A stretch of 64,000 nt of DNA from Pantoea sp. Lij88 (GTDB taxonomy: Bacteria > Pseudomonadota > Gammaproteobacteria > Enterobacterales > Enterobacteriaceae), in the NCBI RefSeq assembly GCF_030062155.1, contig NZ_CP118269.1, forward strand, positions 930,001 through 994,000, read 5' to 3'. Each line of letters starts with the position of its first letter. Position 1 is the first letter of the stretch. Position numbers and translations under genes: made by a program. Below the pieces are notes generated by a model. It did no database searches. It was not told the DNA's origin and saw nothing but the letters and a program-made list of their open reading frames with translations. This document shows positions 1 to 11,834 of the stretch, one piece after another.

Positions 1-181
1 TCGCCACACCAAACGAGGTGATTACCCAGGTACCCTGAGAGTTCGACGCGCCCAGGTTCCCGGCAATAGTAGGGATAGCCACGTTGGCGATGGTCGAGTC
101 CAGAACCTGCATGAACGTCGCCAGCGACAGCGCAATGGTCATCAGGACCAGCGGCATCCCTTCAAGCGGTTTTTGTGCCAT
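1..181 (-). CDS. emrB: EmrB multidrug efflux permease, N-terminal part (runs off left edge)
   Basis: Only the first 60 codons are in the window. The reverse-strand ATG is at 179-181, with a GGAGG ribosome-binding site just upstream. The peptide begins MAQKPLEGMPLVLMTIALSL and continues into a first membrane helix with the LDSTIANVA motif of DHA2 (14-TM) drug:H+ antiporters, closely resembling E. coli EmrB. EmrB is the inner-membrane pump that works with the periplasmic adaptor EmrA and an outer-membrane channel to expel uncouplers and hydrophobic drugs. The gene follows emrA by 16 bp, so the two are almost certainly cotranscribed. Confidence 0.95.
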   Translation of the reverse strand, partial: MAQKPLEGMPLVLMTIALSLATFMQVLDSTIANVAIPTIAGNLGASNSQGTWVITSFGVA

Positions 182-197
182 TACAGCCTCCGCGTCA

Positions 198-1370
198 TCA
201 TTCGGCGTTGGCGCGGACGATATCGGTGATCAGCTGATTGACCGGCGCAAGGTCAATCGCCAGCGCGTTGCTGCTGTAAGCGGCCTGCTGACGGGCGCTG
301 GTGGCGAGCGCGCTGCCTTCTTTGCTGGTGGTATCGATTTTAACCAGCGTGGAGAGGCCGATGCGCAGCGGATGTCTGGCGATATCGTCCTGATTCAGTT
401 CGATACGAACCGGCAGGCGCTGAACCACTTTGATCCAGTTACCGGTGGCATTCTGTGCAGGCAGCAGAGAGAAGGCGCTGCCGGTGCCCATATCCAGTCC
501 GGCGACTTTGCCCTGATAAACCACTTCGTCACCATAAATATCGGCAACTACGGTGGCAGGCTGACCAATGCGAACGCCAGCCAGCTGGGTCTCTTTAAAG
601 TTGGCATCGACCCACAAATTAGTGGCAGGCACGACAGCCAGCAGCGGGGTGCTGGTGGAGATTTGCGAACCGACCTGCACGCTGCGACGGGAGACAAAGC
701 CATCCATCGGGCTGCGGATTTCGGTGCGCTGCAGCGCCAGCCAGGCATCACGCAGCTCAGCCGCGCTCTGTTGAACGGCAGGTTGATTTTCGAGCGAGGT
801 GTTGAGGATCATCGCCTGATTGGCATTGTATTGCTGAATCGCTACGTCCAGCTGCGCTTTGGCGGTCGCCACGGCGTCACGGGCGTGCTGCAACTCTTCA
901 CGGCCAATCAGGTTGGCTGCACCCAATGGCTCACGACGTTTCAGGTCGGCTTCTGCCTGTGCCAGTGCGGTCTGCTGCAGCGTAATGCTGGCCTGATACT
1001 GTTTGCCATTGATCATCAGTTGATGCGTCTGACGCACGCTGGTGGCCAGGGCCGTCTGCGCTTTTTCAAACGCCTGCTCAGCATCGGTTTTATCGAGTGA
1101 AACCAGCACATCGCCTTTTTTGACGAAATCGGTATCTTCAAACCAGACTTTGTTCACGCTACCGGAGACCTGTGCCATCACCTGCACCTGATTACCCGCA
1201 ACGTAGGCGTCATCCGTTTCCTGAAAATGGCGCAGGACCAGGAACCAGTAAACTCCCCAGGCAATACCAATCAGCACAAAGATCAGCGCCAGCACGATGA
1301 GCACACTTTTGCGCTTCTTCTTTTTACTGGCTGACGGTTGCGGGCTTTGTGCTTCTGCCGTTGCACTCAT
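198..1370 (-). CDS. emrA: EmrA membrane-fusion adaptor of the EmrAB efflux pump
   Basis: 390 residues, matching the family length. There is a short basic cytoplasmic N-terminus (KKKKRK), one membrane helix at about residues 22-45, then the periplasmic HlyD-type adaptor. The motif HFQETDDAYVAGN opens the biotinyl-lipoyl-like part, a coiled-coil hairpin follows at about 90-200, and GTGSAFSLLPAQNATGNW is a hallmark of EmrA. The start at 1370 (MSATAEAQ) is preferred over an in-frame ATG 21 nt upstream, because it aligns with E. coli EmrA and has a GGAG site at good spacing. EmrA links EmrB to the outer-membrane channel. A terminator-like hairpin lies between emrR and this gene. Confidence 0.96.
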   Translation of the reverse strand: MSATAEAQSPQPSASKKKKRKSVLIVLALIFVLIGIAWGVYWFLVLRHFQETDDAYVAGNQVQVMAQVSGSVNKVWFEDTDFVKKGDVLVSLDKTDAEQAFEKAQTALATSVRQTHQLMINGKQYQASITLQQTALAQAEADLKRREPLGAANLIGREELQHARDAVATAKAQLDVAIQQYNANQAMILNTSLENQPAVQQSAAELRDAWLALQRTEIRSPMDGFVSRRSVQVGSQISTSTPLLAVVPATNLWVDANFKETQLAGVRIGQPATVVADIYGDEVVYQGKVAGLDMGTGSAFSLLPAQNATGNWIKVVQRLPVRIELNQDDIARHPLRIGLSTLVKIDTTSKEGSALATSARQQAAYSSNALAIDLAPVNQLITDIVRANAE

Positions 1371-1434
1371 GACTTTCTCCACGTTTTCCATTTAGTCGGG
1401 CGACAGAAATCCCTTTCCGCCTGCGCCCGAGTCG

Positions 1435-1459
1435 AAAAAGCCAGCGACTGAGCGCTGGC
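1435..1459 (-). terminator. hairpin plus T-run between emrR and emrA
   Basis: Read on the minus strand: a perfect 7-bp stem GCCAGCG/CGCTGGC with a 6-nt loop, followed by TTTTT. It is a good intrinsic terminator placed after emrR and before emrA, so emrAB transcription may depend on partial read-through or on its own promoter. Confidence 0.75.
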
Positions 1460-1520
1460 CAGATAAAAAAGGAAATTAAAATAACGATTTCGACAGGTGA
1501 TTGTGTCGCACTTATTGCTA

Positions 1521-2051
1521 TTAGCGGGACAGCGAGGCGATCAGCTGGTCTTCATCCATTTTATCGAGACGATTAAGCAGTTTACGGGTGATGCCTTCCA
1601 GCTGAGACTTCTCATCGACTGACAGCGACGACCAGAGATACTGCAGGCTCTGATGCTGAGGGGGCAGCAGCTGACGCAGGAACTCCATCCCTTTATCGGT
1701 CAGATGCAGGTGCAGGCAGCGACGGTCGTGATCGCTTTCGCGACGCTCAATCCAGCCACGTTTTTCCAGCTCATCCGCAATGCGCGTTGCATTGGTGCGG
1801 GAAGAGCCAAGGGCGGAGCTGAGCTCAGAAGGCTGAATGCTGTGATTTTCCTGCGCATCCAGCGTAATCAATGCCATGAACAGGGTTTCATTAATGCCCT
1901 GTGCTTTCAGCATCTTATTGCGGTTGTCCAGCAGTTTACCCTGCATATGCATACAGAGACGCGTCAGAATAATTTCCTGTAACGGAAAATCCTTATGGCG
2001 ATTGGCACGGATGTTTAGCATCTGCTCAATGGGAGTAAACGAACTTTCCAT
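1521..2051 (-). CDS. emrR: EmrR (MprA) MarR-family repressor of emrRAB
   Basis: 176 residues, the same length as E. coli MprA/EmrR, and near-identical through the winged-helix region ([20 protein letters not shown], then [20 protein letters not shown]). The start at 2051 ([12 protein letters not shown]) has a GAGG site; a start eight codons upstream is possible but does not fit the family. EmrR is a dimeric repressor that binds the emrRAB promoter and is released by substrates such as CCCP, salicylate and nalidixic acid. The order emrR-emrA-emrB is conserved. The C-terminal tail ([11 protein letters not shown]) differs from E. coli, as is common between genera. Confidence 0.96.
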   Translation of the reverse strand: MESSFTPIEQMLNIRANRHKDFPLQEIILTRLCMHMQGKLLDNRNKMLKAQGINETLFMALITLDAQENHSIQPSELSSALGSSRTNATRIADELEKRGWIERRESDHDRRCLHLHLTDKGMEFLRQLLPPQHQSLQYLWSSLSVDEKSQLEGITRKLLNRLDKMDEDQLIASLSR

Positions 2052-2353
2052 TAAAAAAAACCTCACTAATTGCAACTTGTATAATAACTATGGTGACAGG
2101 GTAAGCGTAGTCACTTTTTGGCAAGTGATCGCTCAAAGACCCGCACTCTGCACCATCAAAGGTATTCCAGGCCAATCCCTGGCCCTGGGTCGAAAAACCC
2201 GTACGCCCGGCAGCAGCGCTGAGCCAGGACATGTTCAAAAGGGGGCAAATTTAATAATATCGCGAGGAAAAATAACCGAAGTGAATAGCTTTGTTACTAA
2301 CCATAACAAACCTAACCATTTGTGACCAGACCAATGCGCTGTCGGGCCAGGGT
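2052..2353. promoter_or_regulatory. intergenic region holding the emrR promoter
   Basis: About 300 bp between the 3' end of the MFS gene and emrR. On the minus strand a TTATAC -10-like hexamer lies about 35 nt upstream of the emrR start, in an A+T-rich stretch with short inverted elements that could hold an EmrR operator. The hexamers are not strong enough to fix a transcription start. No other gene is visible here. Confidence 0.45.
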
Positions 2354-3541
2354 TCAGTTGATTTTTTCCGGCTCAAAGCGCGATCCGCCCGTCCAGATTA
2401 GCAGATTCATCAGCGTCAGCAGCGCGCCAGCACCACACACCCCGTACCAGCCCCACAGGTGGTAAGCGGTGGCTGAAAGCAGTGAGCCAGCCGCACCCCC
2501 TATAAAGTAGCTGGTCATGTAACCGGCATTAAGACGGTTACGCGCCTCCGGCATCTGCGCATAGATCACGCTTTGATTAGTGATATGGACGGCCTGAACC
2601 GCCAGATCCAGCAGCAGAATGCCGACGATCAGCGGCACCAGCTGCTCCGCGCCCCAGGCAATAGCAGCCCACGACAATAACATGAGCAGCAGGCCGAGCC
2701 AGGTCGTCAGCTTCGCTTTGCCTTTGTCTGCCAGCGAGCCCGCCTGACGAGCGGCCAGCGCACCAGCGGCACCGACCAGCCCCAGCAAGCCAATCTCACC
2801 CTCTGAGAAGTGATAGGGCGCGCCAGAGAGCAGAAATGCCATGGAGGTCCACAGCAGGCTGAAATTGGCAAACGAGAGACAGCCGGTCCACGCGCGGGTG
2901 CGGATCACCCGGTTGCCTGCATACAGGCGAAAAATAGAGGCCAGCAGCTGCGGATAGCTCATGGGCACGGACTGTTTCACGCGTGGCAGCGATCGCCACA
3001 GCGCCAGCGCCATAACCACCATCAGCAGACTGGCGGTCCAGTAAACTGTACGCCAGCCGCCGAGCTGCGCCAGGCCACCTGCCACGGTGCGTGCCAGCAG
3101 AATCCCCAGCAACAGACCGCTCATGATCGTCCCAACGATTTTGCCGCGCCGCTCCGGCTCGGCCAGCGTGGCGGCCAGCGGCACCAGAATTTGTGCGGCG
3201 ACCGAAAACAGGCCCGTCATGACCGTGCCCAGCAGTAAAAAGAGGAACGAATGCGACAGGGCGATGATCACCATGCCCGCCGCAGCCAGCAGGATCATCG
3301 TCACAATCAGGCTGCGTCGTTCAAAGCGATCGCCCAGCGGCACCAGCAACAGCAGACCGCAGGCGTAGCCGAGTTGCGCCGTGGTGACAATAAACCCGGC
3401 GAGGCTAACAGAGAGATCAAACTGTTGGGCGATGGTATTAAGCAGTGGCTGAACGTAATAGTTACTGGCTACGCAGAGGCCGGTGGCTACCGACATCAGG
3501 ACCACTAAAGCAGGCGTCAGACCCTGGCGAGTCGCATTCAT
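2354..3541 (-). CDS. ygaY: YgaY-type MFS transporter
   Basis: 395 residues of mostly membrane helices (12 predicted by eye) with the MFS signature GDRFERRSL in the loop after helix 2 and a repeat-like second half. It sits immediately upstream of emrR, the position of ygaY, which is a pseudogene in E. coli K-12. Here the frame is open end to end. Related proteins are annotated as sugar-efflux or drug-resistance transporters of the YnfM/Bcr type; the substrate is unknown. The start is uncertain: an ATG at 3550 adds three codons, and neither start has a strong ribosome-binding site. Confidence 0.85.
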   Translation of the reverse strand: MNATRQGLTPALVVLMSVATGLCVASNYYVQPLLNTIAQQFDLSVSLAGFIVTTAQLGYACGLLLLVPLGDRFERRSLIVTMILLAAAGMVIIALSHSFLFLLLGTVMTGLFSVAAQILVPLAATLAEPERRGKIVGTIMSGLLLGILLARTVAGGLAQLGGWRTVYWTASLLMVVMALALWRSLPRVKQSVPMSYPQLLASIFRLYAGNRVIRTRAWTGCLSFANFSLLWTSMAFLLSGAPYHFSEGEIGLLGLVGAAGALAARQAGSLADKGKAKLTTWLGLLLMLLSWAAIAWGAEQLVPLIVGILLLDLAVQAVHITNQSVIYAQMPEARNRLNAGYMTSYFIGGAAGSLLSATAYHLWGWYGVCGAGALLTLMNLLIWTGGSRFEPEKIN

Positions 3542-3723
3542 AAACAGCATCGGTCGCTAATAATCATTTGAGGTTAATAATAACTCAAAAAACTATTTCA
3601 CACGCATGTTTATTGACAGGCCATACCAGTCATAACAAGAGGTTTAATCAGCGGTAGAGGATTTACGGGTGACGTTATGCGAACAGGCTCAGGAAGCATA
3701 CGCCTTTCGCAAAGACGCAAAAG

Positions 3724-3739
3724 ATGCCATCCATGGCAT
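3724..3739. repeat. short inverted repeat next to the tandem repeat
   Basis: Perfect palindrome ATGCCAT-CC-ATGGCAT just left of the 78-bp repeat pair. Function unknown. Confidence 0.5.
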
Positions 3740-3756
3740 GCTCAGCGCGGGCGATG

Positions 3757-3911
3757 ACGCACCTCATCCGTGAGGTGCGCCCGTTGCCGGGCCAACGCGT
3801 TGCGTTGTTCAAAAACGCTCCCGGCGTTTTTAGTACGCACCTCATCCCTGAGGTGCGCCCGTTGCCGGGCCAACGCGTTGCGTTGTTCAAAAACACTCCC
3901 GGCGTTTTTAT
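3757..3911. repeat. two tandem copies of a 78-bp unit with two hairpins each
   Basis: The unit at 3757-3834 repeats at 3835-3911 with only a few mismatches. Each unit opens with the palindrome GCACCTCA-TCCx-TGAGGTGC and ends with a terminator-like stem AAAAACGC-TCCCG-GCGTTTTT, intact in copy 1 and weakened by one base in copy 2. It lies between the 3' end of nrdF and the start of the ygaY gene, where E. coli carries proVWX. The A/T-flanked stems could terminate nrdF transcription on the minus strand. Confidence 0.9.
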
Positions 3912-4016
3912 TCGGGCGGCGCTATGCTTTGCTACAGGCGTATGCTCCCATCGCTTTGAGTTTTGGTGCCGTCTGAGTGAAGAAACGCTTTCAGATCAGG
4001 ACGACCTGCCCGTCCA

Positions 4017-7123
<3,107 letters not shown>

Positions 7124-7510
7124 AATTGGGTTACTCCCGCTTTAACGTTCGCAATATCGTCAGGCGTTCCCATCAGCTCGAAGCGGTAGAGGCAGGGAAC
7201 CTGACATTTTTTTGCAATGATGCTGCCCGCCAGGCAGTAACCGGCACCGAAGTTCCGGTTGCCGGCCGCGATCACGCCACGAATACCGCGCCGGTTCGCC
7301 TCATCATTAAGAAACTGAATCACCTGACCGGGAACGGCTCCGCGACTGCTGCCACCGCCATAGCTGGGCACCACCAGAATATAGGGCTGGTCGATATGCA
7401 GCCGCTCACGGGCATCAAGCGGGATGCGCCGGGCGGGCAGGCCGAGGCGCGTCACAAACCGGTGGGTGTTTTCCGACTGGCTGGAAAAATAGACCAGCGG
7501 GAACATGCGC

Positions 7511-7753
7511 TTAGCCTCCAGCGACAGCAAGTGAGCGCAGGGTGGCGATCTTGTCCGGGCGGAAGCCGCTCCAGTGATCATTATCTGCCATCACTACCGG
7601 CACCTGGCGGTAGCCCAGTGATTTCAGGTTGTCGATCGCTTCCGGCTGGCTGTCGAGATTGATCAGCTGATAGGCGAGACCCTGGCGGTCCATCGCGTTT
7701 TTGGTCGCCGTGCACTGGACACAGTTATCTTTAGTGTAAATAATAATGCGCAT
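7511..7753 (-). CDS. nrdH: NrdH glutaredoxin-like reductant of NrdEF
   Basis: 80 residues with the redox motif CVQC at residues 11-14, the cis-Pro segment QVPVV, and the SGFRPD motif diagnostic of NrdH. It passes electrons from thioredoxin reductase to NrdE. First gene of nrdHIEF, with the promoter and operator at 7861-7906. The leader is about 100 nt long. Confidence 0.96.
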   Translation of the reverse strand: MRIIIYTKDNCVQCTATKNAMDRQGLAYQLINLDSQPEAIDNLKSLGYRQVPVVMADNDHWSGFRPDKIATLRSLAVAGG

Positions 7754-7860
7754 GATTCGTATTTCCCTCTATATGCGATTCTGATGCCCGAAAACAAAGC
7801 AGACGCGGCAGGTTGCGGGCTTCATTGTGACGAACATCGGGTGTCGTGCTGATGAGGTAA

Positions 7861-7906
7861 ATACTAGATGTAGTGGTTTTTGTGGTCAAGCCCACCAGAT
7901 ATAGGG
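7861..7906 (-). promoter_or_regulatory. nrdHIEF promoter with paired NrdR-box-like sites
   Basis: On the minus strand: -35 TTGACC (7889-7884), a 17-bp spacer and -10 TAGTAT (7866-7861), a near-consensus sigma-70 promoter. Two 16-bp NrdR-like boxes, at 7861-7876 (core CTACATCTAG) and 7891-7906 (core CTATATCTGG), have centres about 30 bp apart. They match the known ACACtATATaTaGTGT pattern and the roughly three-turn spacing used by the NrdR repressor. One box overlaps the -10, so NrdR binding should block initiation. Confidence 0.85.
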
Positions 7907-8005
7907 TTTTATGATTTGTATTTGCGCAACAGAGTCAAAGCCAGCAGTGATGCGCCCTGCAGCCTGGAAAATTCTTTTGTAAATGTCGCGGGCGGGAAAA
8001 AGGGC

Positions 8006-8027
8006 AAAAAAAAGCCCCGCACGGGGC
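8006..8027 (-). terminator. intrinsic terminator of ygaM
   Basis: Minus-strand stem GCCCCG-TG-CGGGGC followed by eight T, starting about 25 nt after the ygaM stop codon. Confidence 0.9.
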
Positions 8028-8052
8028 AGGGCTCGGGGGATTTTTTTGGGGC

Positions 8053-8370
8053 TTAGCGGCGAGAAGCCAGCAGCACACCCACGACGATACCGAATGCGGC
8101 ACCGATACCAACACCGTGCCATGGCTTGTCATGGACATAGGTGTCAACCTGCGCGGTGGCATCACGCGCAACCTGTGAAACACGGTTGCTGCCGCCATTC
8201 AGTTTAGAACGGGTCTGTTTCAGCAGCTTTTCAGCCTGGCTGCGGGCAGAATCCACTTCGTCTTTGGCGTCACTGCCGTAAGATTTCAACAGCGCTTCCA
8301 GTGAATCGGCCAGTTCGTTAACGTCCTGATTGATATCAATGTCATCGTTTTTTACAGTGCGATTAAACAT
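8053..8370 (-). CDS. ygaM: YgaM, DUF883/ElaB-family tail-anchored membrane protein
   Basis: 105 residues. A long amphipathic helix (about 15-75, rich in A, E, K, S and Q) is followed by one C-terminal membrane helix (GVGIGAAFGIVVGVLLASRR). This is the ElaB/YqjD/YgaM architecture, proteins that tether ribosomes to the inner membrane in stationary phase. The N-terminus MFNRTVKNDDIDINQDVN and the location beside nrdH match E. coli ygaM. A GGGAG site precedes the start. Confidence 0.9.
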   Translation of the reverse strand: MFNRTVKNDDIDINQDVNELADSLEALLKSYGSDAKDEVDSARSQAEKLLKQTRSKLNGGSNRVSQVARDATAQVDTYVHDKPWHGVGIGAAFGIVVGVLLASRR

Positions 8371-8523
8371 TTTTTAGCTCCCTTTGATTTAAAAACGTAA
8401 TACTAGTGTAGACGACCTTTTGATAAACGAGACGCGGGAGTGTTCTTTAGGGAAAATTCCGAATGCCCACTCTGTCATGCTGATGTAAGGTTGCGAAGCT
8501 TTTGAAAGAGGAGAGGATCGAGC

Positions 8524-8859
8524 ATGTATTTACGACCGGATGAGGTAGCGCGCGTACTGGAAAAAGCGGGTTTCGAAGTCGATGAAATTACCCCACGGGC
8601 CTATGGCTATCGCCGTGGCGAGAACTACGTTTATGTGAATCGCGAAGCGCGCATGGGGCGCATGGCTTTAGTGATTCACCCGACACTGAAAGAGAAGAGC
8701 CAGCCGTTCGCTGAACCTGCTTCAGAAATGAAGACCTGCGATCACTACACCCAATTCCCTCTCTACCTGGCGGGTGATTCACAGGAACATTACGGCATCC
8801 CGCACGGATTCAGTTCCCGCATGGCGCTGGAACGTTATATTCAAAGCGTTTTCGGCTAA
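8524..8859 (+). CDS. ygaC: YgaC, DUF2002 family protein
   Basis: 111 residues, near-identical to E. coli YgaC ([60 protein letters not shown]). A small cytosolic protein of unknown function. It has a GAGAGG site 6 nt before the ATG and is divergent from ygaM, the same arrangement as in E. coli. A GC-rich hairpin without a T-run follows the stop codon. Confidence 0.93.
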   Translation: MYLRPDEVARVLEKAGFEVDEITPRAYGYRRGENYVYVNREARMGRMALVIHPTLKEKSQPFAEPASEMKTCDHYTQFPLYLAGDSQEHYGIPHGFSSRMALERYIQSVFG

Positions 8860-8922
8860 CGCATCAGGCCCCGCCGCGACGGGGCACTGAACCGCCTGAC
8901 CATCCTCCCTGATTCCCTGCCG

Positions 8923-8987
8923 TTGCAATTCCCGGCTGTGACGCGTATAAAATTGTCCACTATAGATGTTTAGACGTCCATACGGAT
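8923..8987 (+). promoter_or_regulatory. mmuPM promoter and MetJ-box array
   Basis: TTGCAA (8923-8928), a 17-bp spacer and TATAAA (8946-8951) form a strong promoter. Just downstream, three contiguous 8-mers AGATGTTT, AGACGTCC and ATACGGAT (8964-8987) resemble tandem met boxes (consensus AGACGTCT), the central one matching 7 of 8. Methionine repression of S-methylmethionine uptake and use fits MetJ control. Confidence 0.8.
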
Positions 8988-8994
8988 AAAAGTG

Positions 8995-10404
8995 ATGAGC
9001 GAACAGCCAACCCCCTCGCAGGAAAAATTTAAACGCACCATGAAAGTGCGCCATCTGGTGATGTTATCGCTGGGCGGCGTGATCGGCACCGGCCTTTTTT
9101 TTAACACCGGCTATATCATTTCAACCACCGGAGCGGCGGGTACGCTGCTGGCCTATCTGATCGGCGCGCTGGTGGTCTGGCTGGTGATGGTCTGTCTGGG
9201 CGAACTCTCGGTGGCGATGCCCGAAACCGGCGCATTCCACGTTTACGCTGCGCGCTATCTCAGCCCGGCAACCGGCTACACCGTGGCCTGGCTCTACTGG
9301 CTGACCTGGACGGTGGCGCTCGGCTCCAGCCTGACGGCGGCGGGCTTCTGCATGCAGTACTGGTTCCCGCAGATCCCGGTGTGGATCTGGTGCCTGGTCT
9401 TCTGCTGCGCCATCTATCTGCTGAACGTCATCTCAACCCGCTTCTTCGCCGAAGGGGAGTTCTGGTTCTCGCTGATTAAAGTCGTAACGATCGTCGCCTT
9501 TATCGTGCTGGGCGGCGCGGCGATGTTTGGCTTTATCCCGATGAAAGATGGCACGCCCGCGCCGGGCCTGAGCAATCTCACCGCGCACGGCTGGCTGCCG
9601 AATGGCGTACTGCCGATTCTGATGACGATGGTGGCAGTGAACTTCGCCTTTTCCGGCACCGAGCTGATCGGGATTGCGGCCGGTGAAACCCAGCAGCCGG
9701 AGAAAGTGCTGCCGCTGGCGATCCGTACTACCGTGGCCAGACTGATTATCTTCTTCATCGGCACCGTATTTGTGCTGGCGGCACTGATTCCGATGGATCA
9801 GGCGGGCATCGTGAAAAGCCCGTTTGTGCTGGTATTCGAAAAGATCGGTATCCCGTATGCAGCTGACATTATCAACTTTGTGATCCTGACTGCTATCCTG
9901 TCAGCGGCCAACTCCGGCCTCTATGCCTCCGGGCGTATGCTCTGGTCGCTGGCCAATGAAAATACGCTGCCGCGCGCCTTTGCCCGCGTGAACAAGCGCG
10001 GCATACCGCTGCTGGCGATCACCGTCAGCATGGTGGGCGGCTTGCTGGCGCTGGTCTCCAGCGTGGTCGCGCCTGACACGGTATTTGTGGCGCTGTCGGC
10101 TATCTCCGGTTTTGCGGTAGTCGCGGTCTGGCTCAGCATCTGCGCCTCGCATTTCGTTTTCCGTCGCCGTCATCTTCAGCAGGGCAAATCGCTGGCCGAA
10201 CTGGGCTACCGCGCGCCGTTCTATCCGCTGACGCCGATTCTGGGCTTCCTGCTCTGCCTGCTGGCCTGCGTTGGTCTGGCCTTTGATCCGACCCAGCGTA
10301 TCGCGCTGTGGTGTGGCATCCCGTTTGTTCTGTTCTGCTATGCCGCTTACCATCTGACCCACAAATCATCCCCGAAGCCTGAGGAGGCCAATGATGTCGC
10401 ATAA
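8995..10404 (+). CDS. mmuP: MmuP, S-methylmethionine permease (APC family)
   Basis: 469 residues, about 12 membrane helices. It has the amino-acid permease signature near the N-terminus ([17 protein letters not shown]) and the APC motif [17 protein letters not shown] mid-protein. The assignment to S-methylmethionine comes from the overlapping mmuM gene and the MetJ-like boxes; by sequence alone it could be another amino-acid permease of the LysP/YkfD type. A GTG three bases earlier is an alternative start. The final codons overlap mmuM by about 14 bp. Confidence 0.9.
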   Translation: MSEQPTPSQEKFKRTMKVRHLVMLSLGGVIGTGLFFNTGYIISTTGAAGTLLAYLIGALVVWLVMVCLGELSVAMPETGAFHVYAARYLSPATGYTVAWLYWLTWTVALGSSLTAAGFCMQYWFPQIPVWIWCLVFCCAIYLLNVISTRFFAEGEFWFSLIKVVTIVAFIVLGGAAMFGFIPMKDGTPAPGLSNLTAHGWLPNGVLPILMTMVAVNFAFSGTELIGIAAGETQQPEKVLPLAIRTTVARLIIFFIGTVFVLAALIPMDQAGIVKSPFVLVFEKIGIPYAADIINFVILTAILSAANSGLYASGRMLWSLANENTLPRAFARVNKRGIPLLAITVSMVGGLLALVSSVVAPDTVFVALSAISGFAVVAVWLSICASHFVFRRRHLQQGKSLAELGYRAPFYPLTPILGFLLCLLACVGLAFDPTQRIALWCGIPFVLFCYAAYHLTHKSSPKPEEANDVA

Positions 10405-11329
10405 CCCTGTCGCGCAGGCTTTAACAGAGTCACCATTGCTGATTCTGGATGGCGCGCTGGCCACCGAACTGGAAGCCCGCGGCTGTCATCTGGCCGATGC
10501 GCTCTGGTCAGCGAAGGTGCTGATGGAAAATCCTGAGCTGATCTATCAGGTTCACTACGACTATTTTGTCGCCGGTGCGCGCTGTGCCATTACCGCCAGC
10601 TATCAGGCGACGCCGCAGGGCTTTGCCACGCGCGGTCTCGACGAAGCGCAGTCACTGGCGTTGATCGCCCAGAGCGTGGAACTGGCGCGTCGCGCCCGTG
10701 AGGACTATCTGGCGGTGCGCCCAGATGCGAAAACGCTGCTGGTGGCCGGTTCGGTAGGTCCATATGGCGCTTTCCTGGCGGATGGCTCGGAATATCGCGG
10801 CGACTATGCGTTGCCGGAAGCGGAGATGATGGCGTTTCACCGCCCGCGCGTGCAGGCCCTGCTGGCAGCCGGTGCCGATCTGCTGGCCTGCGAAACGCTG
10901 CCGTCGTTTGCTGAAGCCCAGGCGCTGGTGAAGCTGCTGGCGGAATTCCCCGAAGGCCGCGCGTGGTTCACCTTTACGCTGCGTGATGCCGGACACATCA
11001 GCGACGGCACGCCGCTGTCAGAAGTGGTGGGCTGGCTGAATCAGCAGCCGCAGGTGATAGCCATTGGGATCAACTGCGTGGCTCTGGAGAGCGTGACGCC
11101 TGCGCTGCAGCAGTTGCAGAGGCTGACCGACAAGCCGCTGGTGGTCTATCCCAACTCCGGCGAGCAGTATGATGCCGGCAGTAAAACCTGGCACTCCGCG
11201 CCGTCGGGCTGCACGCTGCATGACAAGCTGGATGAGTGGCAGCAGGCGGGCGCGAAGCTGATTGGCGGCTGCTGTCGCACCTCACCCAACGACATCGCGG
11301 CTATCGCCCGCGCTTGTCAACCGCAATAA
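10391..11329 (+). CDS. mmuM: MmuM homocysteine S-methyltransferase
   Basis: 312 residues of the Pfam S-methyl_trans barrel. The zinc-binding cysteines are visible as GINCVA (about residue 230) and GGCCRTSP near the C-terminus, and [16 protein letters not shown] is the typical opening. It transfers a methyl group from S-methylmethionine to homocysteine, giving two methionines. A GAGGAGG-like site inside the end of mmuP precedes ATGATG; the second ATG (10394) is an equal candidate. Confidence 0.95.
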   Translation: MMSHNPVAQALTESPLLILDGALATELEARGCHLADALWSAKVLMENPELIYQVHYDYFVAGARCAITASYQATPQGFATRGLDEAQSLALIAQSVELARRAREDYLAVRPDAKTLLVAGSVGPYGAFLADGSEYRGDYALPEAEMMAFHRPRVQALLAAGADLLACETLPSFAEAQALVKLLAEFPEGRAWFTFTLRDAGHISDGTPLSEVVGWLNQQPQVIAIGINCVALESVTPALQQLQRLTDKPLVVYPNSGEQYDAGSKTWHSAPSGCTLHDKLDEWQQAGAKLIGGCCRTSPNDIAAIARACQPQ

Positions 11330-11337
11330 GCTGGCTG

Positions 11338-11360
11338 AATCGGGCGATGATAGCCCGATT
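11338..11360 (+). terminator. stem-loop after mmuM
   Basis: Perfect 8-bp stem AATCGGGC/GCCCGATT with a 7-nt loop, 8 nt after the mmuM stop. It lacks a proper T-run, so termination is likely but weak. Confidence 0.5.
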
Positions 11361-11414
11361 GAGTCTGAAAGGCCGGTCTACACTCTGATCACTGATCACT
11401 CTGTGGACCCCTTC

Positions 11415-11834
11415 ATGAAACAGCGAATTCTGGCTCTGGCCGCCGCGCTGCTGCTTAGCGGCTGCGCCACCATTGTCGGCACTGAAACCCAAATGGTGCG
11501 CATCGACTCTCTGCCGCAGGGCGCGCGCTTTACCGTGCAGGATGAGCGTGGCTACGCGGTTGCGCAGGGTTTCACGCCGCAGACCGTTGAGCTGGCAAAA
11601 TCCACCGGCCGCTACTTCGGCAAAAAGCACTACCTGCTGATGCTGGAAAGTCCGGGCTACGTGCCGGTCACGGTGCCGATTGAGGCACGCGCTAACCTCT
11701 GGTATCTGCTGGGCAACATTCCGCTGGGTGGATTCCCCGGCTGGCTGCTGGTCGACCCCTTCTATGGAGGCATGTACGACCTCAAGCCGGAACATCCGCG
11801 TCCCTTCATGAACCCGGTTGGCGCGCGCGGCTGA
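11415..11834 (+). CDS. predicted lipoprotein of unknown function
   Basis: 139 residues. A short signal peptide ends in the lipobox LLLSGC (Cys17), so the mature protein is probably lipid-anchored. The rest is a compact beta-rich domain of PEGA-like flavour (TQMVRIDSLPQGARFTVQDE), then a hydrophobic turn-rich end (NIPLGGFPGWLLVDPFYGG) that might insert in or lie on the membrane. The frame is open further upstream, but the lipobox fixes the start at 11415. I do not recognise a named family. It converges on speG, stopping directly beside it. Confidence 0.8.
   Translation: MKQRILALAAALLLSGCATIVGTETQMVRIDSLPQGARFTVQDERGYAVAQGFTPQTVELAKSTGRYFGKKHYLLMLESPGYVPVTVPIEARANLWYLLGNIPLGGFPGWLLVDPFYGGMYDLKPEHPRPFMNPVGARG

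Noticed and set aside
84..1100. Long open frames on the plus strand opposite emrA, ygaY, nrdF, nrdE and the ABC genes
   Set aside because: They lie wholly inside well-supported genes on the other strand, have no ribosome-binding sites and no family resemblance; high GC codon structure produces such shadows.
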